39,862 bases of DNA from assembly GCA_947581745.1 (NCBI GenBank), contig CANPVW010000255.1:1-39862 (forward strand). Reading direction: 5' to 3'. Numbering within the stretch: the stretch's first letter is position 1; every line of letters begins with the position of its first letter. The translations under genes were made by a program, and so were the position numbers. The notes under the pieces are model-generated. The model searched no databases, had not been told where the DNA came from, and saw nothing but the letters and a program-made list of their open reading frames with translations. The DNA comes from Candidatus Benthicola azotiphorus. GTDB taxonomy: Bacteria > Gemmatimonadota > Gemmatimonadetes > Palauibacterales > Palauibacteraceae. Shown in pieces: positions 16,266 to 25,021 of the stretch.

Positions 16266-17300
16266 TCAGCCGGCCGGCGCCTCCGCCCCGTCCGGGGCTC
16301 CCGCGGCCGTCGGAATCCCCAGCAGCTCCAGTGAAGGACAGCGAGCGCTCTCGGTCCACGCGATACCGCGATTCGGGTCGTCACTGTCGACGCTGGCCGC
16401 CAGCCGGCGAACCGCTCCGTCCCACCGCACCACGAAGTCCAGCCGGCCGCCGGGGAGGGGGGCCGAGTTCAACCACGTGAAGATCTCCCGCGACCCCGCC
16501 TCGCCGGAATAGGTCCGCATCTCGGACCAGTCCGCCTCGTAGCCACGCGGACCGAACCGCGCGAGGAAGAAGAGGGACACGGCCGCGCCGCTCGGACCCG
16601 GGCCGGCCAGCGTATCATTGATCAGGTAGGTCGCCGCCATCGCCGGCCTCTCGTCACCGGGCCACGTGAATGCGACCAGGTCCGCCCGTTGCGCCAGGAA
16701 AGGCCTGTCTTCCCCGCCCTGCCGGAGAAGCTGCTCGGCGAGGATCGGTCCGAAGGTGCGCATCCGGTTGTCCACGGCCGCGCCGTCCGCGGACCCGACG
16801 GTGGGAATCGTGAGATTCGGTCCGAGGGCGAAGGACACGGGCGGCACACGGGTTCCCGGAAGCACGAGGGCGCGCGCCGCGGCAGCGGACGGACAACCGG
16901 CATCCATCGCCGGCGTCGGCCCGCCCAGCACCAGGGATCCGATGCGGGAGCCGCCGGAGCCGAGCACGAGCTCCGTGCCTTCGGCCTCGAAGGCCGCCTG
17001 GAAGCGCTCCCGGAAGTTCGTGGTCGGCGCCTCGGGCCAGGCGATGTCCACCGGCAGGCCGTCCTCGAGGCGGGCCACGGGAAGCGCGACCACGTCGCCG
17101 CCCGGGTCCGTGGAACGAACGACCCACAGCAGAGGACCCTCGGGCAGCGGAAGCTCCGCCTGTTCGCCCGCCGTCTCGGCCGCGGCCGACTCTTCCGGCG
17201 GCGGCGAAGGGTCCTCCAGCTCGACGGTGGCGCCGCCCCACTCGACCTCACAGCCACCGGTGAAGGCCGCGAGGCAGGCAATGAGCGCGAGTCGCGCCAA
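16266..17300 (-). CDS. Exported protein, probable lipoprotein, function unknown
   Basis: I do not recognise the mature protein. The N-terminus ARLALIACLAAFTGGC looks like a lipoprotein signal, with Cys at the end of the hydrophobic core, although TGGC is an imperfect lipobox. After an acidic Pro/Glu-rich linker comes a globular region with two cysteines (in DAGCPS and SARCPS). I place the start at TTG 17300, which has GGGGAG 4 nt upstream and gives a short, ordinary signal (344 aa). The open frame reaches an ATG at 17348, but that ATG shares the tetranucleotide CATG with an ATG on the other strand and lacks a Shine-Dalgarno sequence. It is convergent with the sigma gene and divergent from the amidohydrolase gene. 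Confidence 0.7.
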   Translation of the reverse strand: MARLALIACLAAFTGGCEVEWGGATVELEDPSPPPEESAAAETAGEQAELPLPEGPLLWVVRSTDPGGDVVALPVARLEDGLPVDIAWPEAPTTNFRERFQAAFEAEGTELVLGSGGSRIGSLVLGGPTPAMDAGCPSAAAARALVLPGTRVPPVSFALGPNLTIPTVGSADGAAVDNRMRTFGPILAEQLLRQGGEDRPFLAQRADLVAFTWPGDERPAMAATYLINDTLAGPGPSGAAVSLFFLARFGPRGYEADWSEMRTYSGEAGSREIFTWLNSAPLPGGRLDFVVRWDGAVRRLAASVDSDDPNRGIAWTESARCPSLELLGIPTAAGAPDGAEAPAG

Positions 17301-17391
17301 TCGGCTCCCCGTCGGTAGACCCTGAACCCTCACGCTGTACATTGTCATGGCTGGAAGCTACGTGAATGTCCCCGAGACGATCAACCGGATC

Positions 17392-18363
17392 ATGGATCGA
17401 GTAGCCCTCTTCGCCCACGAGGCGTGCAGCGCGCACGACACCGGCTGGGAGCACCCCGAGCACCAGGGTCGCCTGCGGGCCGTGATGGGCGCGCTGGCGA
17501 AGGCGCTCCCCGAGCTGAATGACCGCGTCGCACCGTTGCACGCCGAGCTCGCCTCGGAAGCCGATATCCGGCGCGTCCACACGGCGGAGCACGTGATGAC
17601 CGTGCGTGAAGCGTGCGAGAGAGCCGCGGCGGAGAACCGGGTCTTCCGTCTCGACCCGGACACGGTCGTCTCCGGGCGGTCCTGGGAGGCGGCCCGCGGC
17701 GCCAGCGGGGCGGCGCTGAGCGCGGTCCGCTGGGTGGGCCGCGGAGAGGGGACGGCCGCCTTCTGTGCCGTCCGGCCGCCGGGACACCACGCCACGGCCG
17801 ATCGTGCGATGGGCTTCTGCCTCCTGAACAACGTGGCCGTGGCGGCCCGCGGCGCCCTGGCCGAGGGAGTGGCCGGGCGTGTCCTGATCGTGGACTGGGA
17901 CGTGCACCACGGGAACGGAACGCAGGACCTCTTCTACGACGACCCTGACGTCTTCTATCTGTCGATGCACCAGCATCCCCTGTATCCGGGCACCGGGGCA
18001 GCGAGCGAGCGCGGGAGGGGCGCCGGCGAGGGCACGACCCTGAACGTGCCGATGAGCGCCGGACTCGAGCCGGAGCGCTACGTGGACGCTTTCCTGGAGG
18101 CGCTGGATGAGGCCGCCGCATTCGCGCCGGAAATGGTCTTCATCTCGGCGGGCTTCGACGCGGCGCGCGACGATCCGATCGGCGGCTTCACTCTGGCGCC
18201 CGAGCATTTCGCGCTGCTCACCCGGGAGGTCGTCGAGCGCACGCGACCGTCGGCCGCCGGTCGCGTCGTGTCGCTGCTGGAGGGCGGCTACGATCCACAG
18301 GAGCTCGGACGGTGCGTCACCGCGCACCTGACGGCCCTGGCCACCACTCGCGAGGTAGCATGA
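17392..18363 (+). CDS. Histone-deacetylase-like zinc amidohydrolase
   Basis: This 323-aa protein belongs to the arginase/deacetylase superfamily (class II HDAC-like, acetoin-utilisation AcuC and acetylpolyamine amidohydrolase relatives). Key motifs: HPEHQGRL at 21-28, RPPGHHA with His132-His133, DWDVHHGNGTQ with zinc ligands Asp170 and His172, and SAGFDAARDDPIGG with the third Asp ligand. The reaction expected is hydrolysis of an acetyl-amide on a lysine side chain or polyamine. I prefer the ATG at 17392, just before LFAHEACSAHDTG where family members begin; the ATG at 17347 would add 15 atypical residues. TAGACC - 16 bp - TACATT (ending 17343) could be its promoter. Its stop overlaps the next start as ATGA, so the two proteins are translationally coupled. 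Confidence 0.9.
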   Translation: MDRVALFAHEACSAHDTGWEHPEHQGRLRAVMGALAKALPELNDRVAPLHAELASEADIRRVHTAEHVMTVREACERAAAENRVFRLDPDTVVSGRSWEAARGASGAALSAVRWVGRGEGTAAFCAVRPPGHHATADRAMGFCLLNNVAVAARGALAEGVAGRVLIVDWDVHHGNGTQDLFYDDPDVFYLSMHQHPLYPGTGAASERGRGAGEGTTLNVPMSAGLEPERYVDAFLEALDEAAAFAPEMVFISAGFDAARDDPIGGFTLAPEHFALLTREVVERTRPSAAGRVVSLLEGGYDPQELGRCVTAHLTALATTREVA

Positions 18364-19382
18364 AACTCACCTGGGAGACGTTCACGATAAGGGCGAAGCA
18401 CCCGTTCAAGATCAGCCGCTCGGTGCAGGAGAGCGTCGAGCGCGTATGGGTCCGCGTGGAGGCGGATGGGCAGGAGGGGTGGGGCGAGGCGGACCCCTCG
18501 CCGTACTACGGGGAGACGTCCGGCACCGTGGTGGCGGCCCTCGAACGGATGACTCCCGTGATCGACGCCGCGCCCGCGCCGGAAGGACTGGAGATGCTGG
18601 AACGGGCCCTTGCGGGGGCCATCGGGCACAACGGGTCGGCCCGGGCCGCCGTGAGCGCCGCGCTGCACGACCTGGTCGGTAAGCGCGCCGGGCAGCCGCT
18701 GTGGAAGCTGTGGGGACTCGAGCCGTCAGAGGCGCCGCTCAGCTCGTTCACGATCGGACTCGACGAGCCGGAGGTCCTGAAGACCAAAGTGGCGGAGGCG
18801 GCGGGCTATCCGATCCTGAAGGTCAAGCTGGGCACGGACCGGGACGAGGAGGTCATTTCCACGATCTGTGACGCGGCGGCCCCGGGCACGGTGCTGCGGG
18901 TGGACGCCAACGCCGGTTGGACGGCCCGCGACGCCATCGAGCGAATCGCCATGCTGGCCGACTACGGCGTGGAGTTCGTGGAGCAGCCGCTGCCGCCGGC
19001 TGACCGGGAGGGCTACCGGTTCCTGCACGGGCGCTCCGCCCTCCCGATCATCGTGGACGAGTCGTGTATCACGAGCTCGGACATCCCCGGCCTGGTGGGC
19101 ATGGCGGACGGGATCAACATCAAGCTGTCGAAGTGCGGAGGGCCGAGGGAGGCGATGAGGATGATCCACACGGCCCGCGCCTTCGGACTCCGCGTGATGA
19201 TGGGGTGCATGCTGGAGTCCTCGCTCGGCATTGCCCCCGCCGCGCACCTCGCGTCGCTCCTGGACTACGCCGACCTCGACGGGGCCGAGCTGATCGCGTC
19301 CGACCCGTTTGCCGGGCCGGGCCTGCGCGGGGCGGAGATCCATGTGGGAGACGAGCCCGGCCTGGGTGTCCGGAGGGCCTGA
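18360..19382 (+). CDS. Enolase-superfamily dipeptide epimerase (L-Ala-D/L-Glu epimerase-like)
   Basis: This 340-aa protein has the full enolase-superfamily catalytic set of the muconate-lactonising subgroup. The KxK pair is Lys154/Lys156 (ILKVKLG). The metal ligands are Asp182 (VDANAGW), Glu208 (VEQPL) and Asp233 (VDES). The second-face lysine lies in IKLSKCGG (255-261). This arrangement with two lysines fits dipeptide epimerases such as YcjG/YkfB, which interconvert L-Ala-D-Glu and L-Ala-L-Glu during murein peptide recycling. Dipeptide specificity varies widely in this family, so the exact substrate is uncertain. The ATG at 18360 overlaps the previous stop by 4 nt (ATGA). Confidence 0.88.
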   Translation: MKLTWETFTIRAKHPFKISRSVQESVERVWVRVEADGQEGWGEADPSPYYGETSGTVVAALERMTPVIDAAPAPEGLEMLERALAGAIGHNGSARAAVSAALHDLVGKRAGQPLWKLWGLEPSEAPLSSFTIGLDEPEVLKTKVAEAAGYPILKVKLGTDRDEEVISTICDAAAPGTVLRVDANAGWTARDAIERIAMLADYGVEFVEQPLPPADREGYRFLHGRSALPIIVDESCITSSDIPGLVGMADGINIKLSKCGGPREAMRMIHTARAFGLRVMMGCMLESSLGIAPAAHLASLLDYADLDGAELIASDPFAGPGLRGAEIHVGDEPGLGVRRA

Positions 19383-20539
19383 TCGGCACGCCGGGTGCAC
19401 GGATCGGCGGCCTGGTCCTGATCGGCCTGCTGGGGGCCGCCTCGTCCTCGCCGGGCCAGACCGTCCGCGGCACGCTGGTGGAGGAAGGGACCGAGCGGCC
19501 GATCGCCGGCGCTTTCGTCATCCTGCAGGATTCCCTCGGGCAGTCCGTAGCCAGCACCCTCACGGGTGGTGCGGGCGCCTGGCTGCTCCGGGCGCCCGCG
19601 CCGGGCGCCTACCGACTGCGGACGGATCGGATCGGCTACGCGAGCGTGACGTCCGACCGCCTGCAGCTGACGCCGGGGGCGACGGTCAGCCGGCGGCTGT
19701 CCGTGCCGGTCGCGCCCATCGCGCTGGCGGAACTGGCGATCGACGCGGAGAGCGGTCCCTGCGAAGTGCTGGAACAGGATGGACTCGCCGTGTACCGCGT
19801 CTGGGAGGAGGCCCGGAAGGCGCTGGCTGCGATCGTGTGGACGGGCCAGCAGCCCTACTTCCGCTTCGACGCGGTGCACTACCGGCGGACCCTCGATCCG
19901 CACGGAGTGCCCACCGGTGAGCCGGAGTACGAGGAAGTGAGGTACTTCGGCCGCCACCCCTTCCGCTCCATTCCCGCCCGCGACCTCGTGCTGGGCGGAT
20001 TCGTGCAGCAATTCGCCGGCGAGGTCCAGTACTACGGCCCGGACGCCGACGTGTTGCTGTCGGGTGACTTCCTGAGGCGGCACTGCTTCCAGCTGGCGGA
20101 GGCCGACGACTCCGCCCTGGTCAGACTGGACTTCGAGCCGGTGGAAGGTCCCAGGGTGATCGACATCCAGGGAACGATGTGGCTGGACGCCGCGACATCC
20201 GAGCTCCGCAGGCTGGACTTCGAGTACGAGAACCTGGACCTGGACGTGGACACCCGGCAGCTCGGGGGCACGGTGGAGTTCGCCCGCCTGCCCTCCGGCG
20301 CCTGGATCGTCCGGGACTGGGCGATCCGGGTGCCGATCATCGAGCAGGGACCGGCCCGGCGGACCGCCGGCGGACGGCGGCTGGCGCCGAAGCGGATCCT
20401 GACCGGGATCGACGAGGGAGGCGGACAGGTCACGGCCGTCTACCTGACGAGCCGCCTCGCCGGGGCGGCCTCCACGGACACGCTGCCGGTGCGACCCCCG
20501 CCCGACTCGCTGATCGTGCGCTTTCCGCTGCGTCAATAG
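19379..20539 (+). CDS. Exported protein with carboxypeptidase-regulatory-like domain; start codon unclear
   Basis: The frame encodes a hydrophobic segment (GGLVLIGLLGAASS), then a CarboxypepD-regulatory-like beta sandwich (GQTVRGTLVEEGTERPIAGA to about residue 110) and a 260-residue beta-rich C-terminal part that I do not recognise. Such proteins are usually exported to the periplasm or outer membrane. No ATG, GTG or TTG occurs in frame between the end of the epimerase and the signal segment; the nearest in-frame GTG (19205) lies deep inside the epimerase gene. The coordinate given is a CTG that overlaps the epimerase stop as CTGA, with GGAGG just upstream (very tight spacing); an ATC at 19382 is spaced better. 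It is probably coupled to the epimerase. Confidence 0.65.
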   Translation: MIGTPGARIGGLVLIGLLGAASSSPGQTVRGTLVEEGTERPIAGAFVILQDSLGQSVASTLTGGAGAWLLRAPAPGAYRLRTDRIGYASVTSDRLQLTPGATVSRRLSVPVAPIALAELAIDAESGPCEVLEQDGLAVYRVWEEARKALAAIVWTGQQPYFRFDAVHYRRTLDPHGVPTGEPEYEEVRYFGRHPFRSIPARDLVLGGFVQQFAGEVQYYGPDADVLLSGDFLRRHCFQLAEADDSALVRLDFEPVEGPRVIDIQGTMWLDAATSELRRLDFEYENLDLDVDTRQLGGTVEFARLPSGAWIVRDWAIRVPIIEQGPARRTAGGRRLAPKRILTGIDEGGGQVTAVYLTSRLAGAASTDTLPVRPPPDSLIVRFPLRQ

Positions 20540-20639
20540 CCCGGAGTGCACGGTTTGCCGGGATCGGTGTGTTCAATGAGTGTCGCGTAACACGCTGTAC
20601 TATGCAGTAACCGCCCGTCGGGGTGACCCGGCCGGCATC

Positions 20640-22916
20640 TCAGAGGAGCGCTTCCGGGTCGCGATCGATCTCGAGTCGCAACCCGCCGGCCGGCTGTCCG
20701 TGATGGCGCGCCAGGTGCCGAATCAGCGATCCGAGATCCGCGGCCCGGACGCTCTTCAGCAGCAAGTGCCAGCGCCAGCGCGCGCGGATCCGATCGATCG
20801 GACAGGGAGCGGGGCCGACCAGGTCGATGTCCGACAGGCCGTTACGTTCCACGATCTCGCGTGCCTTCTCGGCGGTGGCGAGGGCAACCTCGGCCACCCG
20901 CTCCTCGGACGGCCCGGAGACGATCAGGTTGACGAGCCGCCGGTGCGGGGGATATCCGGGTTCCTCCCGGTCCTTGATTTCTGCGTAGGCGAAGGTGAGA
21001 TAGTCGTGCTCGACGGCGGCGCGAAGGGCCGGGTGGTGAGGCCTGGCCGTCTGGACGAGCACCTCTCCCGGCTCGCCGCCGCGGCCGGCCCGTCCGGCCA
21101 CCTGGGCGAGGAGCTGGAACGTGCGCTCCGCCGCACGGAAGTCTGGCAGGTTGAGGCCCGTGTCGGCGTTGATCACCCCGACCAGCGTGACGCCCGGGAA
21201 GTCGAGGCCCTTGGCGATCATCTGGGTCCCGAGGAGGATGTCCACGTCGCCGCGCCGCACCTGCTCCAGGAGTCGGCCGTGCGCGCCCTTGCTACCGGTC
21301 GTGTCGACGTCCATGCGGAGGACCCGGGCGGAGGGGAACAGCTCGGTGACCCGCCTCTCGACCTGCTCCGTCCCGATTCCCGTGAACTGCAGCTCGGCCT
21401 CTCCGCACGCGCCACAGCAAACCGGTACCGGCTCCTCGTGCGCACAATGGTGGCAGATGAGGCGGGCCCGGGCCCTGTGGTAGGTGAGGGACACGTTGCA
21501 GGAGGGGCAGCTCCACACCTGTCCGCAGGCCGGGCACTGCAGGAAAGTCGAGTAGCCTCTCCTGTTCAGAAGCAGGATGCTCTGCTCGCCGCGCTCCAGG
21601 CGGGTCGTGACGGCGTCGCGCAGCCGGGGGCTGACGATGGACTCCGGGGCCTCGCCGGCCGCCAGGGCCCGCGCGCGCACTTCCCGCAGGTCGACGAGGT
21701 CCACGTGCGGCAGCGGGTGGGGTGTGGCTCTCTCCGGCAGTTCGAACAGCCGGTACCGGCCTTCCGTCGCGTTCTGCCAGGATTCGAGCGAAGGAGTGGC
21801 CGAGCCGAGGACGACCAGGGCCCCCTCCGCGCGGCCCCGCACGGCGGCCAGCGCGCGGGCGTGGTACCGCGGCGTGTCCGACTGCTTGTAGGAGCCGTCG
21901 TGCTCTTCGTCCAGGATGATGACTCCGGGATCCGGGACGGGTGCGAAGATAGCCGACCGCGTACCGATCACCACGCGACGCTCGCCGGCCCGCAACGACC
22001 GCCAGGCGTCGTGTCGCTCCCCGGACGACAACGCCGAGTGCAGCACCGTCACCTGGCCGCCGAACGCGGCGCGGAACCGCTGCACCGTCTGTGGCGTCAG
22101 CGCGATCTCGGGCACGAGGACGATCGCGGACCGTCCCCGCTCCATGACGCTGGAGATCAGCCTCAGGTAGACCACCGTCTTCCCGGATCCGGTGACCCCG
22201 TGCAGAAGGGCCACCCCCGGGTCCGGCTCGCGGGCGAGGCGGACGAGCGCGCCCAGGACACTCTCCTGCCGGGCGTTCAAGTGACGCGGGAGCTCCACGT
22301 CGTCGCCCGAGCCGGCGAACGGGTCCCGGGTCACGGCCTCGAGCCGGATGCGGGCCAGCCCCCGATCCACCAGGCCGCCGATCACGGATCGCCCGTACCC
22401 GTAGTGACCCTCGAGGTGGGCTACGGGGGCCGAACCGCCGATCGCCTCGAGCGTCTCGAACGCCTGTCGCTGACGGTGCGCGCGGCCGAACGCCGCGTCA
22501 CGCTCCAGCAGGGTCGGCGCTTCTCCGACGAGCTCGATCACCTGGCGTTCGAGCTCCGCCGTACCCGTCGGCCGGGCCTCGCCCAGCAGCCCGGGCGGGA
22601 GGGCCGCCCGATACACGAGGCCCGGAGGGGCGGCGTAGTAGTCGGATGTCCATCGACACAGGTGCAGCAGGTCCGCCGAGAGCAACGGCTCGTCATCCAG
22701 CACCTCGGCGATATCCCTCACGGTCCGGTCGGGAGGAATCCCGAGCACGGAATCGATGACACCGATCTCGCGACGTCGGCCGAAAGGCACCCGCACCCGC
22801 GTTCCGGGCACGGCACGCCCGCGCAGTTCGGGTGGAACGCGATATGCAAAGGTCTGGAAGACGGGCTTCGGAAGGGCGACCTGGCAGAACACGTCCGCGT
22901 GCGACGGGCCGGTCAC
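20640..22916 (-). CDS. priA: Primosomal protein N' (PriA helicase)
   Basis: This 758-aa protein restarts collapsed replication forks by binding D-loops, unwinding the lagging strand and loading the primosome. The N-terminal 3'-DNA-binding domain begins VFCQVALPKPVFQTFAYRVP. The helicase core holds Walker A GVTGSGKT (240-247), the DEEH box (336-339) and GSATPS (371-376). A zinc-binding block of paired cysteines follows (CPACGQVWSCPSCN, CHHC, CCGACGE), then helicase motifs V and VI (LGTQMIAKGLDFPGVTLVGV, QLLAQVAGRAGRG). The GTG at 22916 gives a normal N-terminus. It is convergent with the upstream exported-protein gene (100-bp gap with nothing I can identify) and divergent from the HNH gene. 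Confidence 0.97.
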   Translation of the reverse strand: MTGPSHADVFCQVALPKPVFQTFAYRVPPELRGRAVPGTRVRVPFGRRREIGVIDSVLGIPPDRTVRDIAEVLDDEPLLSADLLHLCRWTSDYYAAPPGLVYRAALPPGLLGEARPTGTAELERQVIELVGEAPTLLERDAAFGRAHRQRQAFETLEAIGGSAPVAHLEGHYGYGRSVIGGLVDRGLARIRLEAVTRDPFAGSGDDVELPRHLNARQESVLGALVRLAREPDPGVALLHGVTGSGKTVVYLRLISSVMERGRSAIVLVPEIALTPQTVQRFRAAFGGQVTVLHSALSSGERHDAWRSLRAGERRVVIGTRSAIFAPVPDPGVIILDEEHDGSYKQSDTPRYHARALAAVRGRAEGALVVLGSATPSLESWQNATEGRYRLFELPERATPHPLPHVDLVDLREVRARALAAGEAPESIVSPRLRDAVTTRLERGEQSILLLNRRGYSTFLQCPACGQVWSCPSCNVSLTYHRARARLICHHCAHEEPVPVCCGACGEAELQFTGIGTEQVERRVTELFPSARVLRMDVDTTGSKGAHGRLLEQVRRGDVDILLGTQMIAKGLDFPGVTLVGVINADTGLNLPDFRAAERTFQLLAQVAGRAGRGGEPGEVLVQTARPHHPALRAAVEHDYLTFAYAEIKDREEPGYPPHRRLVNLIVSGPSEERVAEVALATAEKAREIVERNGLSDIDLVGPAPCPIDRIRARWRWHLLLKSVRAADLGSLIRHLARHHGQPAGGLRLEIDRDPEALL

Positions 22917-22932
22917 GAAGCCAGCCGGGATC

Positions 22933-22962
22933 TTGACGTCCCGCTCGCGCCTCGCCTAAACT
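22933..22962 (+). promoter_or_regulatory. Predicted promoter of the HNH gene
   Basis: TTGACG (22933-22938) and TAAACT (22957-22962) with an 18-bp spacer. Transcription would begin near 22969, about 26 nt before the HNH ATG. It lies in the 78-bp gap divergent from priA and follows the same pattern as the cspA, sigma-factor and Mo-hydroxylase promoters. Confidence 0.55.
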
Positions 22963-22994
22963 CACGCGGCAGAACAGGAGGTCGACTCAGTTCC

Positions 22995-23543
22995 ATGGGT
23001 TGTCTCGCACTGAACGCGTCTTTCGAGCCGCTTACGATCATACCGGTCCGCCGGGCCCTCCGCCTCGTGATCGACCGCAAGGCGGAGGCACTGGAAGTGG
23101 ACGAGGAGCGTCCATTCCGCTCCGAGTCCGCCGAATTCCCGGCTCCCGTGGTGATCCGCCTGGTTCGCTACGTCCACGTGCCGCGTCGGCTTCGCCGCCA
23201 GGTCACGAACACGTTCCTGTTCGCCCGGGACGGCTATTCGTGCCAGTACTGCGGCCGCCACCGACGGGACCTGGGGTACCGCGAGTCGCTGACGCGGGAC
23301 CACATCGTGCCGCTTTCGAGAGGCGGAGACAACCGGTGGACGAACGTCGTCACCGCGTGCAGTCGGTGCAATCTGCGCAAAGGCAACCGTCTGCCGACGG
23401 AGTGCGGGATGAAGCTCCACAGCGATCCTTCCGAGCCCAACGATGTCGAACTCGTCTGGGCGATTCGCCGAGTCACACCGATTCAGGTACGATACATCCG
23501 GCTGTTCTACGGCGAAGAGGTCTTGCGCCTGCTGTCACACTGA
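22995..23543 (+). CDS. HNH endonuclease-family protein
   Basis: This 182-aa protein has an N-terminal part typical of a widespread family (LALNASFEPLTIIPVRRALRL) and a C-terminal HNH fold. The zinc ligands are Cys83/Cys86 (CQYC) and Cys122/Cys125 (CSRC). The catalytic motif is DHIVPLSRGG with His103, and Asn117 lies in WTNVV. HNH nucleases cleave DNA using one metal ion; the cellular role of this stand-alone chromosomal type is not established. The ATG at 22995 is the only good start, but the AGGAGG upstream (22976-22981) is 13 nt away, longer than usual. The tatA-like gene follows 15 bp downstream and is probably on the same transcript. Confidence 0.9.
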   Translation: MGCLALNASFEPLTIIPVRRALRLVIDRKAEALEVDEERPFRSESAEFPAPVVIRLVRYVHVPRRLRRQVTNTFLFARDGYSCQYCGRHRRDLGYRESLTRDHIVPLSRGGDNRWTNVVTACSRCNLRKGNRLPTECGMKLHSDPSEPNDVELVWAIRRVTPIQVRYIRLFYGEEVLRLLSH

Positions 23544-23558
23544 GCCGGGTGGAGTACG

Positions 23559-24071
23559 ATGGGTTTCGGGTCGCTGGGCATGTCGGAGCTGTTGGTGATC
23601 TTCGCGATCGTCCTGGTGGCCTTCGGGCCGCGGCGGTTTCCAGAGATCGCCCGCTCCATGGGCTCGGCGATGCGCGAGTTCAGGCGCAGCCTGAACCAGA
23701 TCCAGCGCGAGCTCGAAGAGGCCGATCCCCGCAAGGACCTCCCTGGCAAGGACATCCTCGACGACATCCGGAAGGGCCCCGCGGGATGGCTGGACCCGAA
23801 GCGTCCGGCTGCGGGCTCGGGCTCCGGGACGCCGAGTGCGGTCTCTGCCGGAACTCCGGCCCTGCGCAGCGCCGCCGGAAGAGTCGATTCGGAAATCACC
23901 GGGGAGGCGGCCGGGTCGGCCGAGGCGCCAGCCTCCGCCGATGCATCCGAGTCCGGTGAACCGACCGCTCCCGAGGAGGCCGGCGAGGACGATCCCGCCG
24001 GCGGGGAGCAGCTCCCGATATTCGACGAGTCTCCCCCGGAACCGTCTACGGACGACAGTCGATCCGGCTGA
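23559..24071 (+). CDS. tatA: Twin-arginine translocase subunit TatA/TatB
   Basis: This 170-aa protein has one N-terminal membrane helix (about 7-23, MSELLVIFAIVLVAFG), the conserved FGPRRFPEIAR hinge and an amphipathic helix (SMGSAMREFRRSLNQIQREL). TatA/B proteins form the pore or the substrate receptor for export of folded proteins across the inner membrane. The long acidic, Ala/Pro/Glu-rich tail (about 95-170) is unusual for TatA and closer in length to TatB, so the exact subunit is uncertain. No tatC lies in the window. The ATG at 23559 has GGTGGAG close upstream. Its last 26 bp overlap the 3' end of the convergent gene. Confidence 0.9.
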   Translation: MGFGSLGMSELLVIFAIVLVAFGPRRFPEIARSMGSAMREFRRSLNQIQRELEEADPRKDLPGKDILDDIRKGPAGWLDPKRPAAGSGSGTPSAVSAGTPALRSAAGRVDSEITGEAAGSAEAPASADASESGEPTAPEEAGEDDPAGGEQLPIFDESPPEPSTDDSRSG

Positions 24072-24999
24072 GCTGAGGCGGCCGGTTGTCACGGCCCTCG
24101 CTCGCCAGGTAGAGCCGCTCTCCGTCCGCCGCGAACGCGACGCCCTCGCCCTGCGGCTCGATCGCCGGCACGAGCGATGCCTGCTCGGGGACCGCCAGAG
24201 TGTCGAAACTGGCGGACCCGGCCCAGTCGAACAGGTACAGGGCGGTGTAGCTTCGCACGGCGAGCCGGGTCCCGTCGGGGGAGAGATCGGCGGCTGTGAC
24301 GAGGTGGCTGCTCACGTCGGGCTGGATGGGCACGTCCAGGCGCCCTACGCGGTGCAGGGCCACCGGACCGTCCGCCGACTCCAGCGCCTGGAGATCCGCC
24401 ACGTACAGCTCGACCATGTCGTTCCGGCCCTTGGTGACGATCCCGAGCTCGCCCCGCACTGCATCCACGAACAGGGACTCCGCATCCCTGGCTCCGCCGG
24501 GGTAGACCAGGGTGTAGCTGGCCAGCGGGCTGACAGGATCGGTCGGCACGGCGGCATCGGATGGGACGGGGGGCAGCGGAAGCCGGTGCACCACGATGTC
24601 CGGGTGAACCGCAGCGTTGTCACCCATGTCCGCGTAGTACAGGCACCAGGCCGCGCCGCAACGGGCAAGGGCCACGTCTTCCACGTCACGGCTCGTCGCC
24701 CCGACGATCGGCGTACGCCCCACCAGCGTCCCCGCCGTATCGACCGCGAACAGGACCGGATCGTTTCCACTGTCGTTGTGCAGCCAGTAGAGGTCCGCCC
24801 TTCGGGGATCGCGCACGATCCCCGAAGCTTCGCCGAGATCCGACGGCAGCGGGCCCACCACGACCGGCAGATCGCAGGCGACGGCTTCCGTCGCCCCGTT
24901 CGACTCGGACACGCCGCTGGAGCAGGCGGCCAGCGCTGCCGCAAGGCAGGCCGCACACGCCACCGCCAGGGAACGCTCGATCACCGGTCGGTGCGCCAA
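24046..24999 (-). CDS. Lipoprotein with beta-propeller-like fold, function unknown
   Basis: The start is TTG 24999: CAGGAG lies 6 nt upstream and a clear lipoprotein signal follows (LAVACAACLAAALAAC, then SS), giving 317 aa. The mature part resembles a family of extracellular propeller proteins marked by ASGIVRDPRRADLYWLHNDSG, a SRDVEDVAL motif and YYADMGDNAAVHPDIVVHR. Later blades include DLSPDGTRLAVRSY and EGVAFAADGERLYLASEG. Relatives are sometimes called esterase- or phytase-like, but catalytic function is not established. It follows the secreted-protein gene at 25022 by 22 bp on the same strand, so the two form an operon. The 3' end overlaps tatA by 26 bp. Confidence 0.8.
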   Translation of the reverse strand: MAHRPVIERSLAVACAACLAAALAACSSGVSESNGATEAVACDLPVVVGPLPSDLGEASGIVRDPRRADLYWLHNDSGNDPVLFAVDTAGTLVGRTPIVGATSRDVEDVALARCGAAWCLYYADMGDNAAVHPDIVVHRLPLPPVPSDAAVPTDPVSPLASYTLVYPGGARDAESLFVDAVRGELGIVTKGRNDMVELYVADLQALESADGPVALHRVGRLDVPIQPDVSSHLVTAADLSPDGTRLAVRSYTALYLFDWAGSASFDTLAVPEQASLVPAIEPQGEGVAFAADGERLYLASEGRDNRPPQLSRIDCRP

Positions 25000-25021
25000 G
25001 GTGCTCTCCTGTTGTCGCCCG

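Noticed and set aside
20580..22994. Plus-strand frame running into the HNH gene from opposite priA
   Set aside because: The part before 22995 is antisense to priA and lacks motifs; a promoter and the family-typical N-terminus place the HNH start at 22995.
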